This document shows, one piece after another, positions 1-12,314 of a stretch of 64,000 nt of DNA. The position numbers were made by a program, and so were the translations under genes. A model generated the notes under the pieces. The model saw nothing but the letters and a program-made list of their open reading frames with translations, was not told the DNA's origin and did not search any database. Each line of letters opens with the position of its first letter. The first letter of the stretch is position 1. Source of the stretch: Rhynchosporium graminicola (taxonomy: Eukaryota; Ascomycota; Leotiomycetes; Helotiales; Ploettnerulaceae); assembly GCA_900074885.1 (NCBI GenBank), contig FJUW01000012.1:558001-622000 (forward strand). Direction: 5' to 3'.

Positions 1-1743
1 AGAGGAGCCGGAGTGGCTTGCTTCTCGTCAGCATACGCAGGAGGGTGAGCAGCTGTATTGTCAATAGGGCTGGCTGGGCTGATAGGGCTCACGGCCTCAG
101 TTGCTGGGCCGCTGCCTACCACAGATCTGATAGCTTCGTACCACTTGCTGGCATCACTAGCAGAGTGTGCCTTGAATTGAAACTCTGATGAGCCAGATAA
201 CTTGCTGCCAATACCCTTGCTGACGTCCTTCCCTTTGATATTGAACTTCTCCCCACTCGTGGATCCAATGACAGCATCAGGAAGGTAGATAGAAATTTCA
301 GGAACAGGATCCTTGCGCAAGTTGTCGCTGTCCTTAAACTCGTGGAGGAATTTTGATGGCGTAACCACGTAGTAAGCAGTTGAGTAACCACTCATGCTGA
401 GCTTGTTACGAGATTTTCTCTCCAAGCTACCTTCAATCACGGCTTGGGTCGAAGCGTGGTTTTGATTCGGGAAGGCAATACCGTCAATTGTGCGATCTGC
501 TGAATTGGGATCGATGAGCATGGCCTTGTTTCGCTCCACAAACCCAGTCCACTCGAAGTTGAGGGGAACAGCTTGAGCGGTGCCGAGCATATCTGTACAT
601 GATAAGGATCAGCTGTTGGACGTAATCTAGACAAAGAGGTCTGGAGACACAGGAATAAAGACAAAAGAACAAGCTTCCCGAATACTTACCGCCGTAAAGT
701 TGTTCGATCTTCTGAGCCTGTCCGCTCACGAACTGGTTGAAGGCCATAAGCGCTTGCTGGACAACCTCGACAATATGGGTTTCAAATTGAGCGAAGTTTT
801 GCTGAACTGCAATCAAGTCATGCTTGTTGTTGTTTTCTACATTCCAAAGTTAGCAAGTCTTTTCTATGCAGCAGGAAGGATCTTCGACGGATTAGAGGTC
901 GCAGGCATGTCGAAATAAAAGATCATAATGAGCAATCAGAAATGTGACATACCCTCAAGAACTTGCTTGCCGAGGCGGTGGTAAACACCTCTTTGGAGGA
1001 CATATGGATCATCATTGGCAGTCACCTTTCCTCCGCTTGATCCAAAGCCAGCAGTGTGTTGCCCCAATAGCTCGATATGCTTCTGAGTAGTATTTCGTGC
1101 CTTCTCAACCTCCTTAGCACTCTTGCCAGCACCCCCAGAAAGCTCCTTCGACTTATTCTTGATTTCCTTGTGAAGTCGGTCGAGAATTGGCATCACAGAG
1201 CCCTTGATATTCTTCTCGGTCTCGATGTGCGTATTGACCATACCCTTGATACCGTCAGATTTGGCACAAAGGTTTGTGGACGAGTTAATACCTGTGTGTT
1301 TTGTCTCATGTTTTCAAAGAGACCTGCGATACCACCGAGGGATTGGTCAAAATGGTGGCCTTCCTTCAATGGATCCGAGATCGTCTGTACCCATCTGTGA
1401 ACACTACTCCCGATTTAATTTCAGTTGGCTTGTCCATACCTTCAACACTTTCTCGTATTCCTTAGCGTGGGCTTTCTGTATCTTCTCTGTAGCCTCAACG
1501 TAGGCCTCGAGATGGCCAACAGCGTGTTTCCATGCTTGCAGACGCTCCGCCAACAACTCAGAAGTCTAGTCAACACGTTAGCTTGTCAAATTTATTTCTG
1601 AGTCCAAGACTTGTAGGTGTACTGACATCCTTGGGGTTCGTAACAGGAACAGCGTCGTCGCTCAAGGCGCTTGAGGTTGAAGTCTGGCGCAGGGGCATAG
1701 TAACAGGGTGAGAGCCAGGAAGACCTGCTTGATGAGCAGACAT
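1..1743 (-). CDS. SLM1: SLM1-like F-BAR and PH domain protein (3' end cut by window)
   Basis: Inferred exons, in coding order: 1743-1627, 1565-1440, 1384-1292, 1244-953, 836-690 and 592-1. All introns are GT-AG; the shortest is 47 bp (1291-1245). The N-terminal half is an alpha-helical F-BAR-like region (for example LLAERLQAWKHAVGHLEAY, then a charged helix with HIELLGQHTAGFG). The 592-1 exon carries a PH domain that starts near the segment STAYYVVTPSKFLHEF and ends near SASDASKWYEAIRSVV. Yeast Slm1/Slm2 bind PI(4,5)P2 at the plasma membrane and eisosomes, are TORC2 substrates and link membrane stress to actin and sphingolipid synthesis; this role is inferred by family. After the PH domain comes a Pro/Ala-rich tail that runs off the window. 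The start at 1743 was chosen over an in-frame ATG at 1764 on length alone; either is possible. Confidence 0.82.
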
Positions 1744-4199
1744 CTTGGAGTTTGTTCTAAGCATCTTGGATTAGTCGTGGCTACAGCGTAAGGAGGAGAA
1801 CAGCTGAGATCTCGCCATGCTGTCAATATGCAAGCTTACATTTTGGGTGCGCGTGGGGTAGACCTGGGATGAATGCTGGTGCCAATCACGTTAATCTCCG
1901 GGCCGACTTGGTATTTTAAAATGCGAAATGCAATCGGTGCTTGTTTCCCGTAATGTTTGAATGGAGATGAAATGTGATATTCGAGAAGATGGAGGTTCTG
2001 AATACATAGGTATGTTCAGACCGCGATGTTGACCTCTCGGCATTGGGCCATACTAGCGCTACCTTAGGTTGGACGGTAGATACCCCTTTAATGACGTATG
2101 AGGGGACTTTCTGAACAACTCACTTCCTTTTCTGTTTGACTACTGTGTCGTTCCGCTCAGGGATCATCGAGGTAATGATACTAACAGAAACGTGGAGTAG
2201 TAAAAGCTGCACAGCCTCAGTCTAAGAGTTCACCAACAAATATGTAACTGCCACTGAGGACAACGGAGGTGTCCTCCTCATCTCCTTAGGGCCTCGGTCA
2301 CGGCTTCTCTTCCTCGTTCGCTGAGATGGATGGAGGCTTTTCTCGTGAGCCGCGATCTGTAGGCCCAAGGCCTGGCTGGAATGCTTCATGAAGCTCGACA
2401 CGGTGATCTCAATGTCCGCGCGCCAGATGGGCTCCGTTAAATCACTTACTTGTAAAGGACTGTTTTCCTTGTTTGCCCAATCTAGGGTTGCCCTAGTACA
2501 TTTATACCTGGGTAGTAGTAGTGTGCTCTTCACAGATCATCCTTGGATTGGATGGCTTCAACGTATTGGGAGCCGTCGAGCTGGCACACTCTTCCATGGA
2601 AAGAAGTTCTGTGTTTGTCATGCACACAGATCAGCGATAGGATGTTGCAGATGTTGAGATCTGTAATACAGCCGTATGTCGATCCTGACAATTTAAGCTT
2701 CTTCTTTTCCTTGGTGCGTTGATCACAAGAATGATAGGCTTTAATTTGTCCCACTCAGAAGCCTCATAAATTGACTGTGTTTTTGGACTCTAGTAACGGC
2801 CGATGAAGTAGCAGTCATTACTACAGCTTGGTAACCTGAAAGCACTTGTTACTGTGCAGGTATCTGCCAAGCAGTGAGTGGTATCATAGTATTCATATTG
2901 GTTGCTTTTCCCTTACCACGTAGATGTCAGTAGATGCTTGTTGCTCAGGGAAACTACCTAGGGAGATACCATGCATCCGAAGGTCCTTTCTCTGGCTCAA
3001 AAATTCCCAAAAATATTTGCACATGTCTCCTTCTGACAGTACTCCTCCTTCCCAAACATAATTGGCATGTGTGAGACTATCCTGTCCATACTACATGTGC
3101 TGCAATAACCCAGTGGCTCATGGTAAATTTAGACTCAAACTTCTTCTCGAATTTCTTAGTCGGATTTCGTGACTTTACACTAGGTATGATTTGGCATTGT
3201 CCTCGAGGAATATCTTGCAAGGAAAAGTAACGATGATCCAGGAATACAAATTACTCGCTTCACCAGAGCAGTTTGACCAGCCTTGAGTGCCGACATCATG
3301 GCTGATCAACCTTCAGCCACTCTTCTGCATTGCATGCGGGGTCCCCCACTTACTTATGCAGCGTTTCAACTCCACGAAATATTGCAGTTTCAAGGCTGAA
3401 ATTTACTTACTTGTAGTACTGTACGTTTTTCCGCTGGAAACGATTGCCGCCACCGCATCGTTTTGGCCCCGTCCAATCCAACGAAGCATTGGACAGCTTG
3501 CCACGCATACCACGCGGGTCGAAGTTTTAACCTCATTTGTTGGACCGCGGTCTGCTGTGTAAGCAGGTTTGGTAAATATTGGGAAGAATCAAGTGTTTGT
3601 AATATAGCGGACTTCTGAAGGTGGGAGTAATTCTGGTGGTTGATCGTTCACGTACTCAGTTCCATGATATAATATCGATATCTGTAAGGTGGCTTGATCT
3701 TGGTTGCGGGGTTATATACCTAATATACTTTTGAGGAGTACATTCACTGAGGACCAAGACAGCATGCATCTAAGCTCTTCGTCGTTTTTATACAACATAC
3801 CAGGCACAGAAAAGCTAGCCGCGTGGATGATTGTCAAGATACAGGGCTTAGATCAACCATACGAAGTTTCATTGATCTGTCGGATATCTCAACTGTAACA
3901 CTTCTAGTGATCGACTGCAAGTAGGAGCGGAAGATGGATGGACAGTGAAAGAAGCTAAGATTTGGCTTTAAGAAGATCTTGGCTGGGAGGTACTGGTGTT
4001 GTAGGATCCTGATTCTATTGTAACTGGTTGAAATTGCGGCGATTCGCTCTTGCTTTCACTTTTTAGGTATGTAGCGACAGGCGCCAAGAATGGCCAAGAC
4101 TAGGAAAGGGTCGTGACGTGGAATTTGGTGAGTGAGATCTTCCTATGGTTGTTGCAATCAGCTATTATATGAATGCATATTCGTCAAGATCTTCTCTCG

Positions 4200-4960
4200 T
4201 TTCTCACGGCATGATGTATGATGTAGCCCATAGCTAAATCGCAGTACGCTAAAATTCTATCAACTTGGCGACTAGATATAAAAACCTTCCTACTAGTACT
4301 AATTAGTATAGTAGGGTTATACGAAGTACCTATTAATGCATAATGCAAATATTCATAATTACTTGATTACCCCTGAGGCTAAAGATCCCAAATGAAGCTA
4401 TTCAGACTCTCCTCAATATTCTACTACTACTTCTATTACACTTTATAATACTATGACTTCTGACGCCTCTTAAACCTATGGCCCTCCGACCCCCGCAGCA
4501 ATTTATAGTGATATTTCCTCTGGATTTGCTGCATACTAGGCGGAAGCCAGGCATATGCAAAAGCTGATAGGTAGCGTTCAAGCACTAAGACAGTAAAATT
4601 TTCTGTGTTATATTTACCTGGCTCTAGGACAGGCACCTAAATAGCTCTGAACCCGGTACACGGAGGGAGAGAGGTTATATACATAGCATATTATCGATCG
4701 ATCATTCAGATAGTACTCTAGATATAACTATAGCTAATGAAACGTTAATTATAAGGGATGTAATTGGAGGGATAAAGGTATATACCTAGGATGCAGAGGG
4801 TAAAGATGATTTTGATTATTTTGCATAAAGGAGGGGGCTAGCGATGCACTGTATATAGTTATTTATATATACAAATCTTGGTAGTAATAAATGCACTCTG
4901 CACTTTCAGCTCACTTAGTTAGTGTACTGCGATTTAGCTATTTGCGCACTGCGATTTAGC
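4200..4960. other. AT-rich island, possibly a decayed (RIP-like) repeat
   Basis: Lines sampled by eye here (4261-4320 and 4861-4920) are only about 30-33 percent GC, with many TA steps and stretches such as tactagtactaattagtat. The flanking genes are close to 50 percent GC. This is how repeat-induced point mutation leaves old transposons in filamentous ascomycetes. No terminal repeats or transposase motifs are visible, so the origin is inference. Confidence 0.35.
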
Positions 4961-4961
4961 T
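4926..4961. repeat. Short direct repeat in AT-rich island
   Basis: The 14-mer actgcgatttagct occurs at 4926-4939 and again at 4948-4961, a 22-bp period. It lies at the edge of the AT-rich island and may be a remnant of a tandem duplication. Confidence 0.7.
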
Positions 4962-5685
4962 GTGGCCATGATGTATTGATAGATCTGGAGACCCAGAAGA
5001 AATGATATAGTACTAGGCTTTACGCGCCAGTGGGTCTTGGAATAGGGGGAACAGGCTGAAGAGGAAATACTGGTAGCAGACAGTGCGAGCCTAGGAAGGT
5101 ATCTAATCTGAATAAAACACTGGCCTTCCATGGAGATAGATTTTGCGTGAATTGATTATAGGCAATGAGAATTACAATGATAATGCAAGAGAGAGTGCAT
5201 GTTCGTAGGGACCGTCTGGAAGTCCTCTCACCTTTTAATTAGTGGTTAGGCGCCTCTCAAAAGAAACCACCTGCACACTATATACCCGCTGTCATCCGTG
5301 CAACTTAGAGGCGTAATTCCGTTTCTTTTGTTCGTGCCGTACTGTTTGTCGTGCTTGTCTGAATCTGTTCTCGAAACTATCTTCAACTATATTGAATAAA
5401 TTTATTGACTTCAATACCGCCTAGACACATTTGCTATATATAAATCATACCTACGGCTAGATTCAGCCTTTTCACCCTTCGCAGGGTCGCTTAGCGTCTG
5501 ATTTAAAGAGGGGCGTCGGGAATAGTGACTTGAACCTTGGAGTTGAAGCCCTTCCAGAACATCCACATCTACCACCAGCTACCTCCAGTCTGTCTACCTT
5601 ACCTAAGGCGGCCAGTTCACAACCTCGGATACTAACCCTCCAAACATAATTGCCCAATACTCACTCGAACTCCTTGCCCTCGACT

Positions 5686-5712
5686 ATGCGATTGTGCTTC
5701 ATCGCCTGTTGA
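5686..5712 (+). promoter_or_regulatory. Upstream ORF 1 of ZDS1 leader (8 codons)
   Basis: ATG at 5686 opens an eight-codon frame (MRLCFIAC) that ends with TGA at 5710-5712. It sits 155 nt before the proposed ZDS1 start. It matters only if the transcript begins upstream of it, which the sequence cannot show. Confidence 0.35.
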
Positions 5713-5763
5713 CGACTCTTAACCAAATAGCATCGTTACGCCATCTGCTGGTCGACGCACCCG

Positions 5764-5871
5764 ATGCCCAGCGTGCTGGTGCTGGTAGTGAACCAGAGCG
5801 AGCATCTAGGTGCTAGTTCCAACACGGCCACGGGGACATTCCTCGAGATTCTCCACCTTAGTTTCCGATGA
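5764..5871 (+). promoter_or_regulatory. Upstream ORF 2 of ZDS1 leader, stop overlaps ZDS1 start (ATGA)
   Basis: ATG at 5764 begins a 35-codon frame whose TGA (5869-5871) overlaps the ZDS1 ATG (5868-5870) as ATGA. Such an overlap is the classical geometry for termination-reinitiation, so translation of ZDS1 may depend on ribosomes finishing this uORF. The encoded peptide begins MPSVLVLVVNQSEHLG and has no recognised motif. Its use is inference. Confidence 0.45.
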
Positions 5872-8800
5872 AGGTATGTAGCCTTGTGTATTTCGAGACC
5901 ATATACTCTGATGTTCCCGAACTAACCCTGCAATCTGCCTGCTTGTCTGCTTTCGCACGCGAGGACCAGGACGTTGCATAGCATTATCCAGCAACATACA
6001 TATCTGAACTCACTTGGACCTTCGCTGACCACATTTAACTTCCTTCAGACCACTTCGAGACCCCGAGATATTGGCGAAAGCTTCGCCAGTCGCCGCGGGC
6101 ATGCCCCTCAAATCTCCATAAGTGATTCTAGTCATCACGTCACTGAAGCAATTGGAGATATGTATGGAGATGACGATTATTCGAAACGCGATTCGCGACC
6201 TTTAAGCTTCGTGGCCTCTCCACTACACGATTCGATTGAATCCAGCGGCTTTGTCACCTCACCACTTCACGAGTCTGTCGAGGTGGGAAACACATATTTC
6301 GAAGGGAATGATGGCCCAAGGACGAGGCTATCAGCCCATATAAATGGGAATATCGGGGGGAAAGCGTACACCATCCCGGCTATGTTAAAGTCTCCAAAAA
6401 GCACCTCCTTTAATAAGGGGGATCTATCGCCTTCATTATCCCTTCGAGATCATAGCGGTTCCGATGCAAATTCCCAATTTCCACTCAGCAATATAGACTA
6501 TGAGTCAGATCCAGCTGCCGTGGCTCAAGAGATGAGCAATCTACAAGCTTTACGACGAATGTCCATGGATGTTGGAAATACAAGCGATCCAGACCTACCT
6601 TCCTTTCAGAGCTCTCTCATGCCATCAATCGCCCCGACAGGAGACGATGATGAAGATGATCCCTCACGACTTTTCTGGGTTCCAGCCAGAGTGCACCCAG
6701 AGCTCGCACCTATGGAATTCAAGACATTCCTTGAGAACAGGGTCCATTCTATTAAACATCGGTCTGGAGAGCAGACCTCATTATCACCAAGCGGCATGGT
6801 GCGAGCTGGGTCTGTAGGTGGTCTCAGAAGGAAGAAATCCATGCTATCGAAGCAGATTGATACCGATGGCGGTCGAGGAGCGCTAGGTTACAAAGATGGT
6901 GCAGATCAGTTGGAACGGATGAAATCGCTTTCCGAACACCAGATCCCCGAGTTGAAGATTGCTGATCTGCAGGAATTGGATGCACTTGTTAGGGATCCTT
7001 CGAAAGCCATGCGGAAACTCTCTCTAGAGACCAACTTGCGACGTGATAGCAACGGAGAAGTGGTTGAAGTCGAAGATATGCCTATATTACCGCAAGCACC
7101 AGGAATTGGACTGAGGAGATCTACCAGGACAACCTACAGGAGAGGCAGTCTGAGGAAAGAAGGGCTGGGGCCTCGAAGGGCTGGTACCATGCGAGCTGAT
7201 GCGGATGCGGAAGAGTCCCCAATAGCATCATCGCCAATTGGAGTTCCATTGACCAAGGTTCAATCCGAACCAACCACTGCAGAAAACTTCTCTCGACCCA
7301 ATCGCGGCGCACGACGATTGCAAAATATAGCTCAGCCTAGCTCTCACCATGACAGCCCGGAAATCAACACTGCGGACAGCGGGAAATTTGATTTCATCTC
7401 CATGGACACTGCTGAGCCAGGTCAAAACGAAACCCAGATCGCATCGTATTCGGGAGACGAGGCGTTATCCAGAAATGACACACCCGTGCCACGTATTATA
7501 GAAACACCTCCACCAGCCGAGGAGGGCTCACAAACACCCGTCAAACCCATTGTACAGTTCCCTGAGCGATCCTCCTCACAAGGATCTCCTCCATTACAAC
7601 AGAAAAATTCATCCAGCCCGGAACCTCCAGCACGCTCGAGTAGACGGCCTATGGTGGATCGACAAACGCCAAGCTCTAATGTGCTCCAGAAACGGACCTC
7701 ATCACAGACACTGAACGACATGGCCCAAAATCCATCACCCCTGCCTGGAAGTAATGCGAGGACTGACACTCTGACTTTCATTCCCGCCGCTGATGATCGA
7801 AAGTCTGAAAAGAAGTCGAAAAAGGACAAGGATGAGCCAGAGACGTCTGGGACCAGGAAGACGAGCTGGGGCTGGTTCAAGGGCGGCGACGAGAAAGACA
7901 AGAAGGAGAAGAAAAAGGAGGAAGATCACAAAGATAGTAAGAGAGGTAAGGGAAAGGCGGTAGTGGACAAGGCCCATGACACTGCTCGCTTAGATGTCCT
8001 CCAAGCGACCCTGGACACTGGAGCTCCTAGAGGGAGGGAAAGTCTCCTCATGGATCGTGACAATGCCGACTATAAGTCGTACGATGAGAAGAAAAAGGAT
8101 AGCAGCCGCAAATCTGGCACGGAAAATAAGAAAGAAAAAGACAGTCTTTTCTCCTCTTTTTTCGGTGGGGGAAGGAAAAAAAGTGACCGTGACTCTGGTG
8201 GCAAGAAAGGCAGTTCCTTGAGAACCCTCTCTCCAGAGCCCCCACCTCGTCAACTCAAGCCCGATATTGACTACAATTGGACAAGATTCTCCATTTTGGA
8301 AGAGAGGGCTATTTATAGAATGGCACATATCAAGTTGGCAAACCCTCGTCGGGCCTTGTACAGCCAGGTCCTTCTCAGTAACTTCATGTATTCTTACCTG
8401 GCCAAGGTACAACAAATGCATCCGCAAATGCAGATTCCCCAATCAGCACTGCAGAAGAAACAGGAAGCAGACCGAAAGCAAAAGGAGCAAGAACAGCAAC
8501 GCCAGCAACAGGAGGGTGGGGAGCAATACCGATACGATTATCATCAGGTCAGTGGATACGTAGCTAACAATAAATTTTGGACTAACACTGTACAGGGGAT
8601 CACCCAATATGCCGAATCTACGGAAGAGCCAGCCAATGCCAAAACCGATGGCGTTGAGTATGTCGATGACTCTCAGATCTATGACTACGACCATCAAGAT
8701 TCCAGCTCCTCTCAAGGGCAACAATCAAGTCGACCTGAATCTCGAGCTTCTCAGCATGATCAAGAACATGGGTATGGGAATCAAGGCCAGTATGAACGGA

Positions 8801-8883
8801 ATGGCAAGGACTATTACTCCTTTGATCGGACAGAGAAACGGCAAAAGCAGAAACCCGGTGATGACGATGATGACATGTGGTGA
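5868..8883 (+). CDS. ZDS1: Zds1/Zds2-family PP2A (Cdc55) regulator
   Basis: Inferred exons 5868-5873, 6049-8547 and 8596-8883, giving about 930 aa. The first exon encodes only Met-Lys and is followed by a consensus donor (AAG/GTATGT). Without it the conserved N-terminus (RRGHAPQISISD, HHVTEAIGDMYGDD) would have no ATG. The second intron (8548-8595) is 48 bp, has GTCAGT...TACAG ends and a TAACA-like branch, and is in frame without a stop. Two family blocks are clear: LFWVPARVHPELAPMEFKTF near residue 205 and the C-terminal Zds_C domain with RFSILEERAIYRMAHIKLA and LLSNFMYSYLAKV. Long disordered Ser/Pro- and Lys/Glu-rich stretches lie between them. Yeast Zds proteins bind Cdc55 and steer PP2A in mitotic exit and polarity; function here is by homology. 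The C-terminus is acidic. Confidence 0.88.
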
Positions 8884-9770
8884 GAAGACCATAGCTGGTG
8901 AAGCTTTATCCTTGTTTTTATGCATATATGATGGAGTTATCGGCGTTCATCAAAACCAGGATGCATTTTGTCGCAGTCGAACCGATGTCCGACTGCCGAT
9001 TGTCTTGGGGGGTAATTAATCGTTCGAAAGCATAGCGTCAGGGGGGCAGTTTGTTTTTGCATGGAACATTACGTCTCTGGGTTTGGGACATTCACAGTGT
9101 CGGTCGCACCTGCAAAGTAAGGCAAGGCTAGGCAAGGCGTGGAATGGGACTGCCTATTCGTATGTATATTAAATCTACCTTTCGGGTGGGGATGTGGTGG
9201 ATTGGAGATCGGTAAACATCCTCTGAACGAAGTTTGAACATTACTAGGGCATGGCTCATACTACTGAGACAACCCTGAACTACTTAATTTCGGAATATAG
9301 AAGTATCATATACCCTTGCGTATAGCATTTTAGTACCCGATGCAAAATCACGGGATACAAAGTGACGGATTGATGCAGAACTACTACGACATACATGAGT
9401 TTCAGAGGAGCCAGGTCAGCCTAGGATGATATCTAAAATCAGAATGCATTGAAATCAGGATACGTTCTTACAAACACAATACCTGAGCATCATATTCTCT
9501 GTACAATGCAAACTCATCGACTCAACTTGTGGAAATGGTAGCCTGAAAAATTGACTGAACGAAGGCTCGGTGACCCATAGGTGACGCAACCAGTGAGGCG
9601 GCTCGAGCCTCGCCAGCCTGACCTCAGCCTGAACCGTCTTGAAGCAGAAGCTCTCCTCCTCCAACCTACCTACTACATCCTCTCACCACACTACACTACA
9701 CCTCGATCTCCGTTTTATCCAGCGCCGAACGTAAAACCCACTTGCAATACTGAAGACAACAACGACAAAC
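8884..9770. other. Intergenic region ZDS1 to HSE1
   Basis: 887 bp between two plus-strand genes: the ZDS1 3' region, then the HSE1 promoter and leader. The last 100 bp are C/T- and CA-rich, typical of a fungal 5' leader. No open frame is credible. Confidence 0.6.
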
Positions 9771-12005
9771 ATGTTTCGCGCCCAGCAGAACGCCTTCGAC
9801 GATGTCATCGGTAAGTTTAACCGGGCCTTTTTCAAACTGGAGCTTGGAGAGCTTCAACAAACAAGCCCATGTACCTATTGCTAACTCATCGCAGCCAAGG
9901 CTACCGATGAGAACCTTACTTCGGAGAATTGGGAGTACATTATGGATGTCTGCGACAAAGTGACAACAGAAGACAGTGGTGCCAAGGATGCTGTGGCGGC
10001 CATGATTAAGAGGCTGGCACATAGAAATGCCAACGTACAATTGTATACTCTGGAGGTAAGAAATGGCTCCAAGCTGGCTACTGCAAACGTACTCTAATGT
10101 CTTCCATAGCTTGCAAATGCGCTCAGTCAAAACTGCGGCTCAAAGATGCACCGCGAACTTGCCTCGAGAGCTTTCACAGATGCCATGCTGCGATTAGCTA
10201 ATGACCGGAACACACATCAGCAGGTCAAGGCCAAGATCCTAGAACGAATGCAAGAATGGGCAGAAATGTTCAAAGATCCCGATCTAGGCATAATGAAGGA
10301 CCAGTACCACAAACTAAAGAGCCAGAACCCAAACCTCCACCCACCATCCGCCCCGCAGAAAAGTCGACTCACCGATGTGGACCGACAAAAAGAGGAAGAG
10401 GAGCTTCAAATGGCGTTGAAGTTATCCATTCAGGACAAGTCTCCCCAGCCTCAGAGCAACAAACCAGCTCAACAATCTGGATCAGCAGGCGGGCCTTCGC
10501 AATCCCAGCCAGCCTCGCAACCACAGACAGTCCCGTCCGGAACGACAGCAGCCACGGTATCCCGAGTCAGAGCCCTTTTCGATTTTCATGCTACCGATCC
10601 GGACGAGTTGACTTTCCGGAAAGGCGACGTAATTGCGGTACTGGAATCAGTGTACAAGGACTGGTGGAAAGGTCTTTTGAGAGGACAGACGGGTATCTTT
10701 CCTCTGAACTATGTTGAGAAGCTGGCAGATCCAACTTCGGATGAACTGCAACGAGAAGCTCAAATGGAGGCCGAGGTCTTTGCGGAGATCAAGAACGTGG
10801 AGAAACTACTTACACTACTGAGTACTTCATCGTCAGACTTGAACGTCAAGGATAACGAGGAGATTACCGTACGTACATGCCATGCTTACCCCGCCACCTT
10901 ACTGACAGAGTTATCAGAAACTGTATCACTCAACTCTCGCTATTCGTCCGAAGCTTATCGAACTGATTGGAAAGTATTCCCAGCGTAAAGGTATTCACCC
11001 TATCCATGTTTCAAGCCAATTTCTAACCTTTGTAAGATGATTTCACGCAACTCAACGAGAGATTCATAAAGTCTTGTCGTGATTATGAGAATTTGTTGGA
11101 TGCTTCCATGACCCAGGCACAGCCTGCATACCAGTATGGTCGTCATCAGCAAGGCTACGGCGGTGGATATCCACCTCAAGCAGCTCCGCCACAACAAGAT
11201 ACACAGAGATATTACACACCTAATCAACCTACAGGTAAGAAGAACATATAGAAGTTTAGTGGAAATTCTAACATTTTCAGAACAACCATACCCACCACAA
11301 ACAACGTCCCCACAGGGTTATCCTCCGCAACCTCTCCGGTCTGGGCCTGCCCCGTTCTATGTTGTCGCGCAGCAACAGCAGCAGCAACTTCCCCAGGAAC
11401 CCCAACCTGGTCAAGTACAACACCAATATCCCCAGAGAGATCCCCCTGCTCGCATACCATCAAACCCGATGCCCGCACCCTTGCAGACGAGTTCGCCGCC
11501 TCCCAACCAGTACCCACAACCACACGCCCAGTCTGGCCACCGACCACAAAGCACTTACTCCAATCCCCAAGAACTAGCTACCTCGGTCTACGACTCACCA
11601 GTTGGTCAACAGCCGAACTCAGCTTACAGCGCATCTCTTTACTCTCAAGAAGATCCCTACAGTGCGGGGGCGCCCTCAAATGCTCAACCGCTGCCCGCTC
11701 AACAACAATACAATGCCTATGCTCCTCCACAGCAGCAATACCCACCACAAAGTCAGCCCAGCTATGATGCCCCACCTCCACCTAACGCAAGCGCTCCTCC
11801 GCCACTGACAGGTGATATGAACTCAGGATATCCAAATATTGGCCAACCTCTCGATGCCAGGCAAACACTTCCAAGTCAGGGCACACCGTCTCAATCCCAA
11901 TACAAGCCTTACCAGCGACCTGGCTCAGCGGAAGGACATATGGCAGCACCTAGTGCTTCTCCAGGCGGACCGGCGGATTTCTACAGGCAGAGCGCGGCGC
12001 ATTGA
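9771..12005 (+). CDS. HSE1: ESCRT-0 subunit Hse1 (VHS-UIM-SH3)
   Basis: Inferred exons 9771-9810, 9895-10055, 10110-10868, 10918-10990, 11037-11234 and 11281-12005, total about 651 aa, close to other mould Hse1 proteins. Domains in order: VHS (about 1-145, beginning MFRAQQNAFDDVI), a ubiquitin-interacting motif near 160-178 (EEEELQMALKLSI), and an SH3 domain near 219-273 (ALFDFHATDPDELTF, with DWW and GIFPLNYV). A helical GAT-like segment follows, then a long Pro/Gln/Tyr-rich tail. With Vps27, Hse1 forms ESCRT-0 on endosomes, where it binds ubiquitinated cargo and starts sorting into multivesicular bodies. All junctions restore one reading frame. The Gln run in exon 6 is encoded by CAG/CAA and could vary in length. 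Confidence 0.95.
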
Positions 12006-12314
12006 TCGACGCTATTACAGCTTTCCTCTTTACTGGCTTGTTACTATGGTTCTTTGTGAGTAATAAGTAGCGACTGTGAATTTCTGATACCGAGGGCAGA
12101 TATATGCACACAATAATAGTTGAGGACAGCATGAGACACTTCGGGTTCGAGCGAGAAAGGATTCTCGGGTATAATTATCCATCGGAAAGAACTTCGTTGA
12201 GCATTGCGATTTGCGCATACCAGCCTTAAACTGAATGTGAATTTATCATTTCTTCAATATGCTTGTACATATATACAGTCAATTTTTTGATACTCAAACC
12301 TCGCTTAATTTTCA
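12006..12314. other. Convergent 3' spacer between HSE1 and transhydrogenase gene
   Basis: About 310 bp that should hold both 3' UTRs. The right half is AT-rich, as expected for polyadenylation regions. Nothing else was seen. Confidence 0.6.

Larger units (their letters stand above)
1744..5867. other. Long divergent intergenic region between SLM1 and ZDS1
   Basis: About 4.1 kb with no open frame that I can support. The outer parts should hold the promoters and leaders of the two divergent genes. The last few hundred bases are pyrimidine-rich and contain the ZDS1 leader with its uORFs. The middle (about 4.2-4.95 kb) is distinctly AT-rich and is listed separately. Short open frames here (for example on the minus strand at 2222-2533 and 4451-4636) resemble nothing I recognise. 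Confidence 0.6.

Noticed and set aside
7422..7901. 159-codon minus-strand open frame inside ZDS1
   Set aside because: It is antisense to well-supported coding sequence, Ser/Gly/Val-rich as expected from the complement of Ser/Pro codons, and has no domain.
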